This document shows, in pieces, positions 43,112 to 52,439 of a DNA stretch of 64,000 bases. Source of the DNA: Alteraquisediminimonas sediminicola (lineage in GTDB: Bacteria > Pseudomonadota > Alphaproteobacteria > Sphingomonadales > Sphingomonadaceae); the NCBI RefSeq assembly GCF_019740335.1, contig NZ_JAHXZS010000001.1, forward strand, positions 620,001-684,000, in the 5' to 3' direction. Numbering within the stretch: position 1 is the first letter of the stretch; each line of letters starts with the position of its first letter. Below the pieces are notes generated by a model. The model did not search any database, was not told where the DNA came from, and was given only the letters and a program-made list of their open reading frames with translations. The position numbers were made by a program, and so were the translations under genes.

Positions 43112-45966
43112 CCGGGCAATTCCCCATGGCTGATCCGCCGCGATTGCGTGGCCCGCGCGTCATGCGCCCTTTGCCAGTCGCTTGGGCCGTTGGAGGGCGA
43201 GACCTGCACCGCCGTCACCTTATATTCCGGGCAATTGGTCGCCCAATCCGAAAATTCGGTGGTGACGACATTGGCCTGTGTCTCCGGGTGATGGAAGGTC
43301 GTATACACCACCCCCGGCGCGACACGGGGCGTGACATAGGCCCGCAGGGTCGTCTCCCCGACGCGGCTCGCGAGTTTCACCCAATCCCCCATTTTCAACC
43401 CGCGATCTTCGGCATCGACCGGATGGATTTCGAGCACATCCTCATCATGCCAGACCTCGTTCAATGTCCGGCGCGTTTGCGAACCAACATTATACTGGCT
43501 CAAGATCCGGCCCGTGGTCAGCAATAACGGAAAGCGCGGCCCAGTCTTTTCATCGGTCGGGACATAATCGGTCACGACAAACTTGCCCTTGCCGCGCACA
43601 AAGCCTTGCTCATGCATGATCGGCGTGCCTTCGGGCGCCGCCGCATTGACCGGCCATTGCAGCGATCCCGCCGTATCCAGATGGGCATGGCTCACCCCTG
43701 CGAATGTCGGGGTCAGGCGCGCGATCTCATCCATGATTTCAGACGGATGGGCATAATCCCAATCCAGCCCCATCGCCTGCGCCAACCGTTGCGTCACTTG
43801 CCAATCCGCCAGCCCCGCCAATGGCGACATCACCTTGCGGACCAGCTGAATGCGCCGTTCGGCATTGGTGAACGTCCCGTCTTTTTCCAAAAAGGTCGAA
43901 CCGGGCAAGAAGACGTGCGCGTAATTCGCTGTTTCATTCAGGAAAAGATCATGGACGATCACGCATTCCATCGCCGCCAATCCGGCCGCGACATGGCTGC
44001 TATTGGGGTCGGATTGCAGCAAATCCTCGCCCTGAATATAGATCGCCTTGAAGCTACCATCGGTCGCGGCATCGAGCATATTGGGGATACGCAAGCCCGG
44101 TTCGGGATCGAGCGCCACCCCCCAATCGCGTTCAAAATCCGCACGCACCTGATCATCCGAAATATGGCGATAGCCGGATAATTCATGCGGGAAGCTGCCC
44201 ATATCGCATGCGCCCTGCACATTATTCTGGCCGCGCAACGGGTTCACCCCCACCCCGCGCCGCCCGATATTGCCGGTCGCCATCGCAAGGTTCGCAATCG
44301 CCATCACGGTGGAGGAACCTTGCGAATGTTCGGTCACGCCCAGACCATAATAAATCGCGCCATTGCCGCTGGTCGCGAACAGTCGCGCCGCCCCGCGCAG
44401 ATCGGCGGCAGACACGCTCATAACCGGCTCCAGCGCCTCCGGGCTATTGCGCGGCAGGCTGACGAAATCCGCCCAGTCGCGATATTCTTCCGCATCGCAG
44501 CGTTCGGCAATAAAGGCGTGATCCACCAGCCCTTCGGTCACGATGACATGGGCCATCGCCGTCAGCACCGCGACATTGGTGCCGGGACGCAGCGGCAGAT
44601 GATAATCCGCCGCAATATGGGGAGAGCGCACCAGATCGATCCGGCGCGGGTCGATCACGATCAGCCTTGCCCCCGGCCTGCCATTCTGAGCCCGCAACCG
44701 CCGCTTCATCCGGCTGGCGAAGACCGGATGGGCATCGGTCGGGTTCGCGCCGATCACAAGGATGACATCGCTCTCATCGACGCTGTCGAAATCCTGCGTC
44801 CCCGCCGAGGTGCCAAAGGTCGTTTTCAAACCATAGCCGGTCGGCGAATGGCACACCCGCGCACAGGTATCGACATTGTTATTGCCAAAGCCCGCCCGCA
44901 CCAATTTCTGCACGAGAAACGTCTCTTCATTGGTGCAGCGACTGGACGTAATCCCGCCCAAGGCATGGCGGCCATATTGGGCGCTGATCCGCTGTAATTC
45001 ACTGGCGGCATATTGGATTGCCTCATCCCATTCGACCTCGCGCCACGGCTGGTCGATGGACGCGCGGATCATCGGTTTCAGCACCCGGTCGCGATGCTGG
45101 GCATAGCCCCAGGCAAAGCGCCCCTTGACGCAGCTATGGCCGTGATTGGCCTTGCCCTCTTTCCACGGCACCATCCGCACGAGTTGTTCACCGCGCATTT
45201 CAGCCCGGAATGTGCAGCCCACCCCGCAATAGGCGCAGGTGGTGACAACCGACCGATCCGGCGTGCCAATCTCCACCACCGATTTCTCGATCAATGTCGC
45301 GGTCGGACAGGCCTGCACACAGGCACCGCAGGACACACATTCGCTCCCCAGAAAATCATCGCTGGCCAGCCCCGCCGAAATTTTCGATGCAAAGCCGCGA
45401 TGCTCCATCGTCAGCGCGAGCGTACCTTGCACCTCATCGCATGCCCTGACACAGCGCGAACAGGCGATGCACTTGGCCGGATCGAAATCGAAATAGGGGT
45501 TGGACAGATCCTTCGCCTGTCCCAAATGGGTCGCATCCGCCGCATAGCGCACATCGCGCAGGCCGACCGCGCCCGCCTGATCCTGCAATTCGCAATCCCC
45601 ATTGGCCGCACAGGTCAGGCAATCGAGCGGGTGATCGGAGATGTAGAGTTCCATCACCCCTTTCCGCAATTTTTGCAGCCGAGGTGTCTGGGTATGCACG
45701 ACCATGCCGGGGGCAACCGGGGTGGTGCAACTGGCGGGCGTGCCGTTCACCCCGTCAATTTCCACCAGACACAATCGGCAGGAACCGAAGCTTTCCAACA
45801 TATCGGTCGCGCATAATTTGGGGATCGCCGTTCCCTGCTCTGCCGCCGCCCGCATGATGGAGCTTCCCGCCGCCACCGTCACTTCGCGCCCGTCGATGAT
45901 CAGCGTGACCATTTCATGCGCGCCCGATGCAGGCGTGCCGTAATCGGCTTGCGGCTGATAGGTCAT
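43108..45966 (-). CDS. fdsA: NAD-dependent formate dehydrogenase alpha subunit
   Basis: 952 residues. This is the catalytic molybdenum subunit that oxidises formate to CO2 and passes electrons through a chain of clusters. Visible sites are: 2Fe-2S Cys 52, 63, 66, 80; a His-Cys3 cluster (His112, Cys116, 119, 125); two 4Fe-4S ferredoxin clusters (Cys166-176 and 210-220); and the Mo-domain cluster (Cys244, 247, 251, 279). Cys372-His373 (CARVCHS) is the Mo ligand and active-site pair, cysteine rather than selenocysteine. It requires the Moco made via MoaA and sulfuration by FdhD. Confidence 0.97.
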   Translation of the reverse strand: MTYQPQADYGTPASGAHEMVTLIIDGREVTVAAGSSIMRAAAEQGTAIPKLCATDMLESFGSCRLCLVEIDGVNGTPASCTTPVAPGMVVHTQTPRLQKLRKGVMELYISDHPLDCLTCAANGDCELQDQAGAVGLRDVRYAADATHLGQAKDLSNPYFDFDPAKCIACSRCVRACDEVQGTLALTMEHRGFASKISAGLASDDFLGSECVSCGACVQACPTATLIEKSVVEIGTPDRSVVTTCAYCGVGCTFRAEMRGEQLVRMVPWKEGKANHGHSCVKGRFAWGYAQHRDRVLKPMIRASIDQPWREVEWDEAIQYAASELQRISAQYGRHALGGITSSRCTNEETFLVQKLVRAGFGNNNVDTCARVCHSPTGYGLKTTFGTSAGTQDFDSVDESDVILVIGANPTDAHPVFASRMKRRLRAQNGRPGARLIVIDPRRIDLVRSPHIAADYHLPLRPGTNVAVLTAMAHVIVTEGLVDHAFIAERCDAEEYRDWADFVSLPRNSPEALEPVMSVSAADLRGAARLFATSGNGAIYYGLGVTEHSQGSSTVMAIANLAMATGNIGRRGVGVNPLRGQNNVQGACDMGSFPHELSGYRHISDDQVRADFERDWGVALDPEPGLRIPNMLDAATDGSFKAIYIQGEDLLQSDPNSSHVAAGLAAMECVIVHDLFLNETANYAHVFLPGSTFLEKDGTFTNAERRIQLVRKVMSPLAGLADWQVTQRLAQAMGLDWDYAHPSEIMDEIARLTPTFAGVSHAHLDTAGSLQWPVNAAAPEGTPIMHEQGFVRGKGKFVVTDYVPTDEKTGPRFPLLLTTGRILSQYNVGSQTRRTLNEVWHDEDVLEIHPVDAEDRGLKMGDWVKLASRVGETTLRAYVTPRVAPGVVYTTFHHPETQANVVTTEFSDWATNCPEYKVTAVQVSPSNGPSDWQRAHDARATQSRRISHGELPG

Positions 45967-47420
45967 GCCTGTTCACCTCCCGCGAAATCTTCCGGAAATT
46001 GCGTGATCGCCGACATCACCGGATAGGGCGCAAATCCGCCCAATGCACATAAAGACGCGGATTTCATGGTGTCGCAAAGGTCCGTGACAAGCGCGAGATT
46101 GGCCGCGACCTCCTCGCCGTTGATAATCCGGTCGATCGTTTCCACCCCACGGGTCGATCCAATCCGGCAGGGCGTGCATTTGCCGCAGCTTTCCGCTGCG
46201 CAAAATTCCATGGCGAACCGGGCTTGGCGCGCCATATCGACAGTGTCGTCAAACACCACGATCCCGCCATGACCGATCAAGCCATTGGCGGCGGCAAAGG
46301 CCTCATAATCAAATGGCAGATCGAACTGGCTGACCGGGTGATAAGCCCCCAATGGCCCGCCGACCTGCACCGCGCGGACCGGACGACCCGAAAAACTCCC
46401 TCCGCCAATGTCATTGACCAATTGGCCCAAAGTCATGCCGAAACCGGTTTCAAACAGCCCGCCATGCAGGATATTGCCCGCAAGCTGGATCGGCATCGTC
46501 CCGCGCGAACGGCCCATGCCCAAGGCGGCGTATTTTTCCGCCCCTTGCGCGATGATCCACGGCACCGTGGCAAAGGTCAGGACATTATTGACGACGGTTG
46601 GACAGCCGAACAGCCCCTTTAATGCAGGCAATGGCGGCTTGGCCCGAACCTCGCCGCGCCTGCCCTCGATGGAATTGAGCAGGCTCGTTTCCTCGCCACA
46701 GACATAGGCCCCCGCGCCCACCCGCACCTCCAAAGCAAATGGCGCGACCAAATGCGCCGATGCCGTGATCGCGGCCCGCATCTTGGCAATCGCATCTGGA
46801 TATTCCGACCGGATATAGACAAAGCCCGCATCCGCGCCGACCGCAAGGCCCGCAATCGCCATGCCTTCGATCAATTGAAACGGATCGCCCTCCATCAACA
46901 TCCGGTCGGCGAAGGTGCCGCTATCGCCCTCATCCGCATTGGCGACGATATATTTGCGCGGACCTTGCGCCCCGGCGACCGTCCGCCATTTGATTCCGGT
47001 CGGAAAGCCCGCCCCGCCCCGGCCCCGCAGGCCAGATGCGATGATCGCGTCCACCACCGCCGCCGCGCCCATATCTCGCGCCTTGGCCAGCCCCTGCCAC
47101 CCGCCGGTCGCGGCATAATCGTCAAGGCTCAAGGGGCGCGTCCTGCCCGCCCGCTTGAAGGTGATCCGGGTCTGGGCCGCTATAAAGGGATGATCCTCGA
47201 TCCGACCGATGCCGCTTGCCTTCCCCTCAATGATCGCTGGCACATCCGCCACCGTCACCGGGCCATAGCCAAGCCCGTCCAGCTCGACCAATGGCTCCAG
47301 CCAGTGCATCCCCCAGCTCGATACGCGCTCAACCTCCACCCCGGCAGCGATAAACGCCGCCGCCACCGCATCCGCGCCAGTGGCCCGCGCCACCGCATCA
47401 TCGGACAAACGCACCTTCAT
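45963..47420 (-). CDS. fdsB: Formate dehydrogenase beta subunit (NuoF-like)
   Basis: 485 residues. FMN- and NAD-binding subunit with SGLRGRGGAGFPTGIKW, NADEGDSGTFADRML and VCGEETSLLNSIEGRRGEVR, and a 4Fe-4S site at ESCGKCTPCRIGS plus a later LCALGG cysteine. An N-terminal region of about 100 residues precedes the NuoF core. The frame is open to 47531, but ATG 47420 overlaps the fdsG stop as ATGA. It delivers electrons to NAD. Confidence 0.96.
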   Translation of the reverse strand: MKVRLSDDAVARATGADAVAAAFIAAGVEVERVSSWGMHWLEPLVELDGLGYGPVTVADVPAIIEGKASGIGRIEDHPFIAAQTRITFKRAGRTRPLSLDDYAATGGWQGLAKARDMGAAAVVDAIIASGLRGRGGAGFPTGIKWRTVAGAQGPRKYIVANADEGDSGTFADRMLMEGDPFQLIEGMAIAGLAVGADAGFVYIRSEYPDAIAKMRAAITASAHLVAPFALEVRVGAGAYVCGEETSLLNSIEGRRGEVRAKPPLPALKGLFGCPTVVNNVLTFATVPWIIAQGAEKYAALGMGRSRGTMPIQLAGNILHGGLFETGFGMTLGQLVNDIGGGSFSGRPVRAVQVGGPLGAYHPVSQFDLPFDYEAFAAANGLIGHGGIVVFDDTVDMARQARFAMEFCAAESCGKCTPCRIGSTRGVETIDRIINGEEVAANLALVTDLCDTMKSASLCALGGFAPYPVMSAITQFPEDFAGGEQA

Positions 47421-47839
47421 CGCGCGACCTCCGATTGCAGCAACGCCGCAAAACTCTCTAGCGTCAGCCGCGCATGCACCTCGCCCCCCGCCAGCATTGC
47501 CGCAGGCCCCACCGCACACAGGCCAAGGCAATAGACCGTTTCAATCGCGACCCCGGTGGCATCTGCCACCACCTGATCCAGCGCCGCCACGCCCCGCGCC
47601 TGACACGCCTCTGCCCGGCATAATTTCACCACCGGATAGGGTTCGGGTGCGGCCTTGAAGTCATGATAAAAGCTCACCACCCCATGCACCTCGGCACGGC
47701 TGAGGTTCAACCCGGCCGCAATCGCCCGGATCGCCTCTTCGCTGATATAGCCATAGGCAACCTGCACCTCATGCAGGATCGGCAAAAGCGGACCTTGCTG
47801 ATGTTGATGGCTGGCGATGATGTCATCAAGCTGTTGCAT
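47417..47839 (-). CDS. fdsG: Formate dehydrogenase gamma subunit (NuoE-like)
   Basis: 140 residues of the NuoE-type 2Fe-2S protein: LLPILHEVQVAYGYISEEA, CRAEACQARG and CLGLCAVGPAAML hold the four cluster cysteines. First gene of the operon. ATG 47839 is used; no strong Shine-Dalgarno is visible. The frame extends upstream without a better start. It diverges from the phosphate acyltransferase gene across 117 bp. Confidence 0.94.
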   Translation of the reverse strand: MQQLDDIIASHQHQQGPLLPILHEVQVAYGYISEEAIRAIAAGLNLSRAEVHGVVSFYHDFKAAPEPYPVVKLCRAEACQARGVAALDQVVADATGVAIETVYCLGLCAVGPAAMLAGGEVHARLTLESFAALLQSEVAR

Positions 47840-47956
47840 GTCGCCATCATATATAAATCTCTGGGAATGCCCAGATGTTGAACCGATAATAGGTCGACAA
47901 TCGAGTATCGCGCCTTGTACCAAGATACCATGCCATCCGGCGACGGAGATTAAGTA

Positions 47957-48907
47957 ATGCACACATCCAACAATGCCCCTTGCGATCCGCATGACAGCCC
48001 CTTTGCGCGGATGCTGGCACAGGCATTGCACCTCCCCCCCATGCGGACGGCGGTCGTTCATCCGGTGGATGAGGCCTCATTGCTCGGCGCGGTGCAGGGC
48101 CGCGATGCAGGCTTGATCGATCCGATCCTGATCGGGCCAAGGGCCAAGATCGATGCCGCCGCCACTGCCGCGCATATCGACATTACCGGCATTGATCGGG
48201 TCGATACCGAACATAGCCATGCAGCGGCAGAAGAAGGCGTGCGCCTTGCCCGTGCGGGCGAGGTTGAGGCGATCATGAAAGGGTCGCTCCACACCGATGA
48301 ATTGATGAGCGCGGTCATGGCCCCGAACGGCTTGAAAACCGACCGGCGGATCAGCCATGTGTTCATGCTCGGCGTCCCCAATTATCACAAGCCCTTGTTC
48401 ATCACCGATGCCGCGATCAACATCGTGCCGGAATTGGAGGACAAGGCCGACATCATCCGCAATGCGATTGACCTGTGCCATGCGCTCGGCATCGCGTTGC
48501 CCAAGGTCGCGATTTTGGCGGCGATTGAAACCGTCCACCCCCGGATGCGTTCGACTATCGAAGCCGCAGCCCTGTGCAAAATGGCGGATCGCGGCCAGAT
48601 CACCGGCGGCTTATTGGATGGCCCGCTCGCGTTCGATAATGCGATCTCGCATGAGGCCGCGATGATCAAGCATATCGTGTCCCCGGTCGCGGGCGATGCG
48701 GATGTGCTGATCGCCCCGGATCTGGAGGCGGGCAATATGATCGCCAAGCAATTGATCTACCTCGCCAGTGCACAAGTCGCGGGCATTGTATTGGGCGCGC
48801 GCGTGCCGATCATGCTGACCAGCCGTTCGGACGATGCCGACGCCCGCACGGCCTCGGCGGCGCTCGCCCTGTTGTTCGCCCGCCACCGCGTGAAAGCCAA
48901 ATCATGA
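47957..48907 (+). CDS. Phosphate acyltransferase (acetyl/butyryl type)
   Basis: 316 residues of the Pta/Ptb domain: EAIMKGSLHTDELMSAVM, LFITDAAINIVPELEDKAD and ILIAPDLEAGNMIAKQL-type (VLIAPDLEAGNMIAKQLIYL). It converts acyl-CoA and phosphate to acyl-phosphate and CoA. GGAG eight bases before the ATG. The four-base overlap with acetate kinase suggests acetyl-CoA is the substrate; butyryl-CoA is an alternative because the protein is of the short, single-domain class. Confidence 0.93.
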   Translation: MHTSNNAPCDPHDSPFARMLAQALHLPPMRTAVVHPVDEASLLGAVQGRDAGLIDPILIGPRAKIDAAATAAHIDITGIDRVDTEHSHAAAEEGVRLARAGEVEAIMKGSLHTDELMSAVMAPNGLKTDRRISHVFMLGVPNYHKPLFITDAAINIVPELEDKADIIRNAIDLCHALGIALPKVAILAAIETVHPRMRSTIEAAALCKMADRGQITGGLLDGPLAFDNAISHEAAMIKHIVSPVAGDADVLIAPDLEAGNMIAKQLIYLASAQVAGIVLGARVPIMLTSRSDDADARTASAALALLFARHRVKAKS

Positions 48908-50070
48908 GCGCGTTCATCCTCGTCCTCAACACCGGATCATCCAGCGTCAAATTCGCTTTGTATGATGAGGTAAAGCTCGACCTCCATCTGCGCGGCGTGA
49001 TTGATGAGGCGGGTGACACGCCGACCATCCAGGCGACCGGCACCTTTGCGGCGCAGATATTGGACGGGGCGGTCTTGCAACCGGGTGGCCATAAGGTGCA
49101 GGTCAAATGGCTGCTGGATCGCCTGACCCAACAGATCGCCGGGCTGGAACTGGTGGCGGCGGGCCATCGCGTCGTCCATGGCGGGCGCGATTTCGCGGCC
49201 CCCATGCGGGTCGATGCGGAGATGCTCGCGCAGTTGGAAACCCTCGTCCCGCTCGCGCCCGCGCATCAGCCGCATAATCTTGCTGGTATCGCCGCCGTGG
49301 CCGCCGCATGGCCCGATCTGCCGCAGATCGCCTGTTTCGATACCGCGTTCCACCGCACCCAGCCCCGCTTGGCCAAGCTCTTCCCCTTGCCCCGGCATCT
49401 GGCGGATGAAGGGGTGGAACGTTACGGATTTCACGGCCTGTCCTATCAGCATATCGCGGAAATATTGCCCAGCCTTGCCGGTCCCCGCGCCGATGGCCGG
49501 GTCATCGTCGCCCATCTCGGCAATGGCGCGAGCCTGTGCGCGATGCGGGAGCGACGCAGCATCGCCACCACCATGGGCATGACCGCGCTCGATGGCCTGA
49601 TGATGGGGACCCGCAGCGGTGCGATCGATCCCGGCCTCGTCCTCCATCTGATCGAACAGCGCGGCATGACGCCCAAGGCCGTGTCCGATATGCTGGGCAA
49701 GCAATCTGGCCTGTTGGGCGTATCGGGGATCAGCGGCGATGTCCGCATCTTGGAGGCAAGCAGCGACCCGTGCGCCATTGAGGCGCTGGACCTGTTCGCC
49801 TATCGCGCGACGCGTGAAATAGGGTCGCTCATGGCGGCGCTGGGCGGGTTGGATATATTGGTGTTTACCGGCGGCATCGGCGAACATGGCGCCGCGATGC
49901 GCGCGCGCATTTGCGATGGGCTTGGCTGGGCGGGCATCATGCTGGATACCTCGGCCAATGCCCGCAATGCCGCGACCATCAGCCACGTGGAATCCGCGGT
50001 GCGGGTGCAGGTGATCGAGGCGAATGAGGAACTCCCCATCGCGCGCGCGACCCGCGCATTGATCGCTTAG
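48904..50070 (+). CDS. ackA: Acetate kinase
   Basis: 388 residues of the acetokinase family: VLNTGSSSVKFALYDE, GHRVVHGGRDFAAP, RYGFHGLSYQHI, GNGASLCAM and VFTGGIGEHGAAMRARIC. It makes ATP and acetate from acetyl-phosphate. Coupled to the phosphate acyltransferase by ATGA overlap. Its neighbour across the divergent promoter is formate dehydrogenase. Confidence 0.96.
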   Translation: MSAFILVLNTGSSSVKFALYDEVKLDLHLRGVIDEAGDTPTIQATGTFAAQILDGAVLQPGGHKVQVKWLLDRLTQQIAGLELVAAGHRVVHGGRDFAAPMRVDAEMLAQLETLVPLAPAHQPHNLAGIAAVAAAWPDLPQIACFDTAFHRTQPRLAKLFPLPRHLADEGVERYGFHGLSYQHIAEILPSLAGPRADGRVIVAHLGNGASLCAMRERRSIATTMGMTALDGLMMGTRSGAIDPGLVLHLIEQRGMTPKAVSDMLGKQSGLLGVSGISGDVRILEASSDPCAIEALDLFAYRATREIGSLMAALGGLDILVFTGGIGEHGAAMRARICDGLGWAGIMLDTSANARNAATISHVESAVRVQVIEANEELPIARATRALIA

Positions 50071-50087
50071 GTCACCCCCCACTCTTC

Positions 50088-50220
50088 CCTCGTCATTCCC
50101 GCACCACCCCTCGTCATTCCCGCGAAGGCGGGAATCCAGACAGCGCGGACCAATGAGATGTACACGCCCTTCAATCCGGTGGTGCTTTATGGATTCCCGC
50201 CTTCGCGGGAATGACGAGGG
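50088..50220. repeat. REP-like inverted repeat element after ackA
   Basis: Two 31-base arms (50108-50138 and 50190-50220) are perfect inverted repeats, separated by 51 bases. Each arm holds a smaller hairpin, TTCCCGC-GAAG-GCGGGAA. A 16-base partial arm (CCCTCGTCATTCCCGC) is repeated at 50088. Elements with this core are common in sphingomonads. It lies between convergent genes, so it may also end transcription. Confidence 0.85.
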
Positions 50221-50271
50221 ACTAGGGACGAGGCGCAAGAGGCACCAAACCCCATCACGGGCCTTAGAAAA

Positions 50272-50466
50272 TCAGCCCCCAAGCACGGCCATGCGTGCGG
50301 GCAGGCGCGCGACAATATCCCGACGCTTGGCCTCATCGGCAGTCGGCCATTGGCTGATCTCATCCAAGTTCCGCCCGCAACCCACGCACCAGTTGCTGGC
50401 CCGATCTATCGTGCAGACACCGTTGCAAGGCGATGGCGTCACCGGTTCATTTTGCGGCAGGTCCAT
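50272..50466 (-). CDS. DUF1289-family small protein
   Basis: 64 residues with the family cysteine signature: PCNGVCTIDRASNWCVGCGR, then NLDEISQW. Four cysteines suggest a metal or Fe-S site. ATG 50466 follows the DUF4169 gene by four bases. Function unknown. The frame is open further upstream, but that extension overlaps the DUF4169 gene. Confidence 0.86.
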   Translation of the reverse strand: MDLPQNEPVTPSPCNGVCTIDRASNWCVGCGRNLDEISQWPTADEAKRRDIVARLPARMAVLGG

Positions 50467-50470
50467 CCGA

Positions 50471-50647
50471 TCAATCGTCGATCTTCGCGCCGTCGAGCAG
50501 ATGGGCCAGCCGAGCAGCCTCCATCTCTTCAGCCTGCCGCTGCGCCTTGTTGCGGCCATGCAAGGCGCGATTGGCCGCCGCCTGCACCTGTTTGGCGCTG
50601 CGGTCGCGGGCCTTGCGGGCCTGACGAAGATTGATCACCTCACCCAT
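50471..50647 (-). CDS. DUF4169-family small protein
   Basis: 58 residues, starting MGEVINLRQARKARDR and ending ARLAHLLDGAKIDD. This basic helical small protein matches the DUF4169 pattern common in alphaproteobacteria. It sits just upstream of the DUF1289 gene and is probably cotranscribed. Function unknown. Confidence 0.85.
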   Translation of the reverse strand: MGEVINLRQARKARDRSAKQVQAAANRALHGRNKAQRQAEEMEAARLAHLLDGAKIDD

Positions 50648-50656
50648 GATCCCAGC

Positions 50657-51568
50657 TTACTGATTATACCCCTCGCTGCCATCGCTTTCAGGGTTCTGAT
50701 ATTGCCGCAGCCAATTGGTGCGCGACTGGTTTTCCCGCGTCTCGCAACCCAGACGCGCGGTTTCCAATTCGCTCGGATCGGTGGAGGTGCCTGCGGCCTC
50801 GACCCGGCAATCCGCATTTTTCTTGCGAATCCATGCCCGTTGCAGCGGCAATAATTGCTCGCGCGTATCGGCGGGCAGCGATTGCCACAATGCGCCGATC
50901 ACCTGCACCGCCAGCTTGTTTTCGGTCTGAGCAAGCGCGAGATTGGCCTTGCGCTGTTCATCTAAGGCCGCCTGCGATTCCGCTTCTTGCTGCTGCGCGA
51001 CGATCTGTTGCTGACGCTGCGCGCCTTCAATCGCCGGGTTGAGCAGATCGGACACCAGAATTTCGGCGGAAAATGGCAGGATGGCGTTTTCGCTATCGGT
51101 TTCCGCGAAAATCTTCTTGCCGTCATCGGTCGGCTGGATGCTGAAATTCAGCTCGGTCGTGAAATTATCCGCCGCGCGTTCAACCCCGCTCGCATCGGCG
51201 AAATCGGACACGCTGGTCATCGCCAATGCGCTGCGCGACTTATTGGCATTGTTGAGCATTTCCACCGGGAAACGGATTTTCAACGTGCCGGTGCAATGAC
51301 GCTTGGTGCTGTTGGGGTCTTCCTTGGAGGTGCGAATATCGTCCACCATGAAGTTGAGCTTGGCAATCGCGGCCTTGATTTTCGACGGGCCAATCGCGCC
51401 TGCGGCATTGGGATCGTTGGAAAGATTGTCCGACACCCGCTGCTTGAGCTGGTCCCGCATCAAATCGGTCACGACCTCGCGGGCGGCCTCGTCCGAACAC
51501 TGCACCTCGGCCTTGCCGCACCCCGCCAAGGCCAGCGACAGACATAGCGGCAACAACAGTTTCAACAT
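50657..51568 (-). CDS. Lipoprotein with C-terminal LprI-like domain
   Basis: 303 residues. Lipobox ALAGC gives Cys17. The middle is a variable domain with two cysteines, then an Ala/Gln-rich helix (EGAQRQQQIVAQQQEAESQA). The C-terminal part (EQLLPLQRAWIRKKNADCRV and RLGCETRENQSRTNWL) has the spacing of the lysozyme-inhibitor LprI family. ATG 51568 fits the signal peptide; the frame is open to 51628. Inhibitor activity is inferred only. Confidence 0.78.
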   Translation of the reverse strand: MLKLLLPLCLSLALAGCGKAEVQCSDEAAREVVTDLMRDQLKQRVSDNLSNDPNAAGAIGPSKIKAAIAKLNFMVDDIRTSKEDPNSTKRHCTGTLKIRFPVEMLNNANKSRSALAMTSVSDFADASGVERAADNFTTELNFSIQPTDDGKKIFAETDSENAILPFSAEILVSDLLNPAIEGAQRQQQIVAQQQEAESQAALDEQRKANLALAQTENKLAVQVIGALWQSLPADTREQLLPLQRAWIRKKNADCRVEAAGTSTDPSELETARLGCETRENQSRTNWLRQYQNPESDGSEGYNQ

Positions 51569-51668
51569 CAATGGTTCCCCCGGCTCTTCAGCCTGAAATA
51601 TGCATCCAAAGGGGATTAGCGCCCCCAATACGCATATTTCAAATCAAAAAGCCGCCATGTAGCGATAT

Positions 51669-52439
51669 TCAGGCCATATTACGCATGGGAACCGCTTCTC
51701 CGGCTTCACCGCCCCCCCCTACCAACGCCACCGCCGCGCCCACCAGTTTGCGCATTTCCGCCAGCAAGGCGAGATTGGGCGCACGTCCACCGGTGGCGGC
51801 GTTGAAAATGCTCAACGTAATCCGGTCGATCTCGATAATCAGTTCGGCCACCTGCACGCTATCGAATTGCACGGGCAAGGCGCGTTTGCGCGCGGCCTCG
51901 ACTTCCGCCTCCAGCGCCTGCCGCCGCCGGATTTCGTCGCGCAGTTCATCCTGCAAATCGGCCAAAGCCATCGCCCGCAGCGTCACCCGTTCATCCAGCA
52001 CCGCATTCACCCGGCGCAATTGCTTCGCGCTGCTGCGCTTTTCAAGCTGGGTTTCCATGCGCGCCCGCAACACTTCGAAATCAATGGGCTTGGTCACATA
52101 ATCATCAGCCCCGGCTTCCAGCGCCTCGATCACGGCATCGCCCTCGGTCCGCGCCGTTACCATGATGACCGGCACCTCCTGCGTCTGCGGATCGCGGCGC
52201 AATTGGCGCAGCACCTCCACCCCGTTCATCTGCGGCATCATATAATCGAGCAGGATAATATCAGGCATGTCCTGCTGCAATATCGCCAAGGCGGCAGCGC
52301 CGCTGTCTGCCGATTGATAGCTATAGCCGAATTTTTCCAACCGGCGACACAAGACGGCGCGATTGGCCTCGACATCATCCACCACCAGCACATGGACAGG
52401 CTGATCCATCTGGGCATTGATCGAAAAGGGCATGTTCAT
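51669..52439 (-). CDS. Response regulator with C-terminal coiled coil
   Basis: 256 residues. N-terminal receiver (VLVVDDVEAN, phosphoryl Asp65 in LLDYMMPQMNG, Lys in YVTKPIDF). A long helix follows (residues about 140-205) and then a short C-terminal region with no known output domain. It overlaps the hybrid kinase gene by four bases and is the last gene of the operon, so it is the likely target of that kinase. Confidence 0.87.
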   Translation of the reverse strand: MNMPFSINAQMDQPVHVLVVDDVEANRAVLCRRLEKFGYSYQSADSGAAALAILQQDMPDIILLDYMMPQMNGVEVLRQLRRDPQTQEVPVIMVTARTEGDAVIEALEAGADDYVTKPIDFEVLRARMETQLEKRSSAKQLRRVNAVLDERVTLRAMALADLQDELRDEIRRRQALEAEVEAARKRALPVQFDSVQVAELIIEIDRITLSIFNAATGGRAPNLALLAEMRKLVGAAVALVGGGGEAGEAVPMRNMA

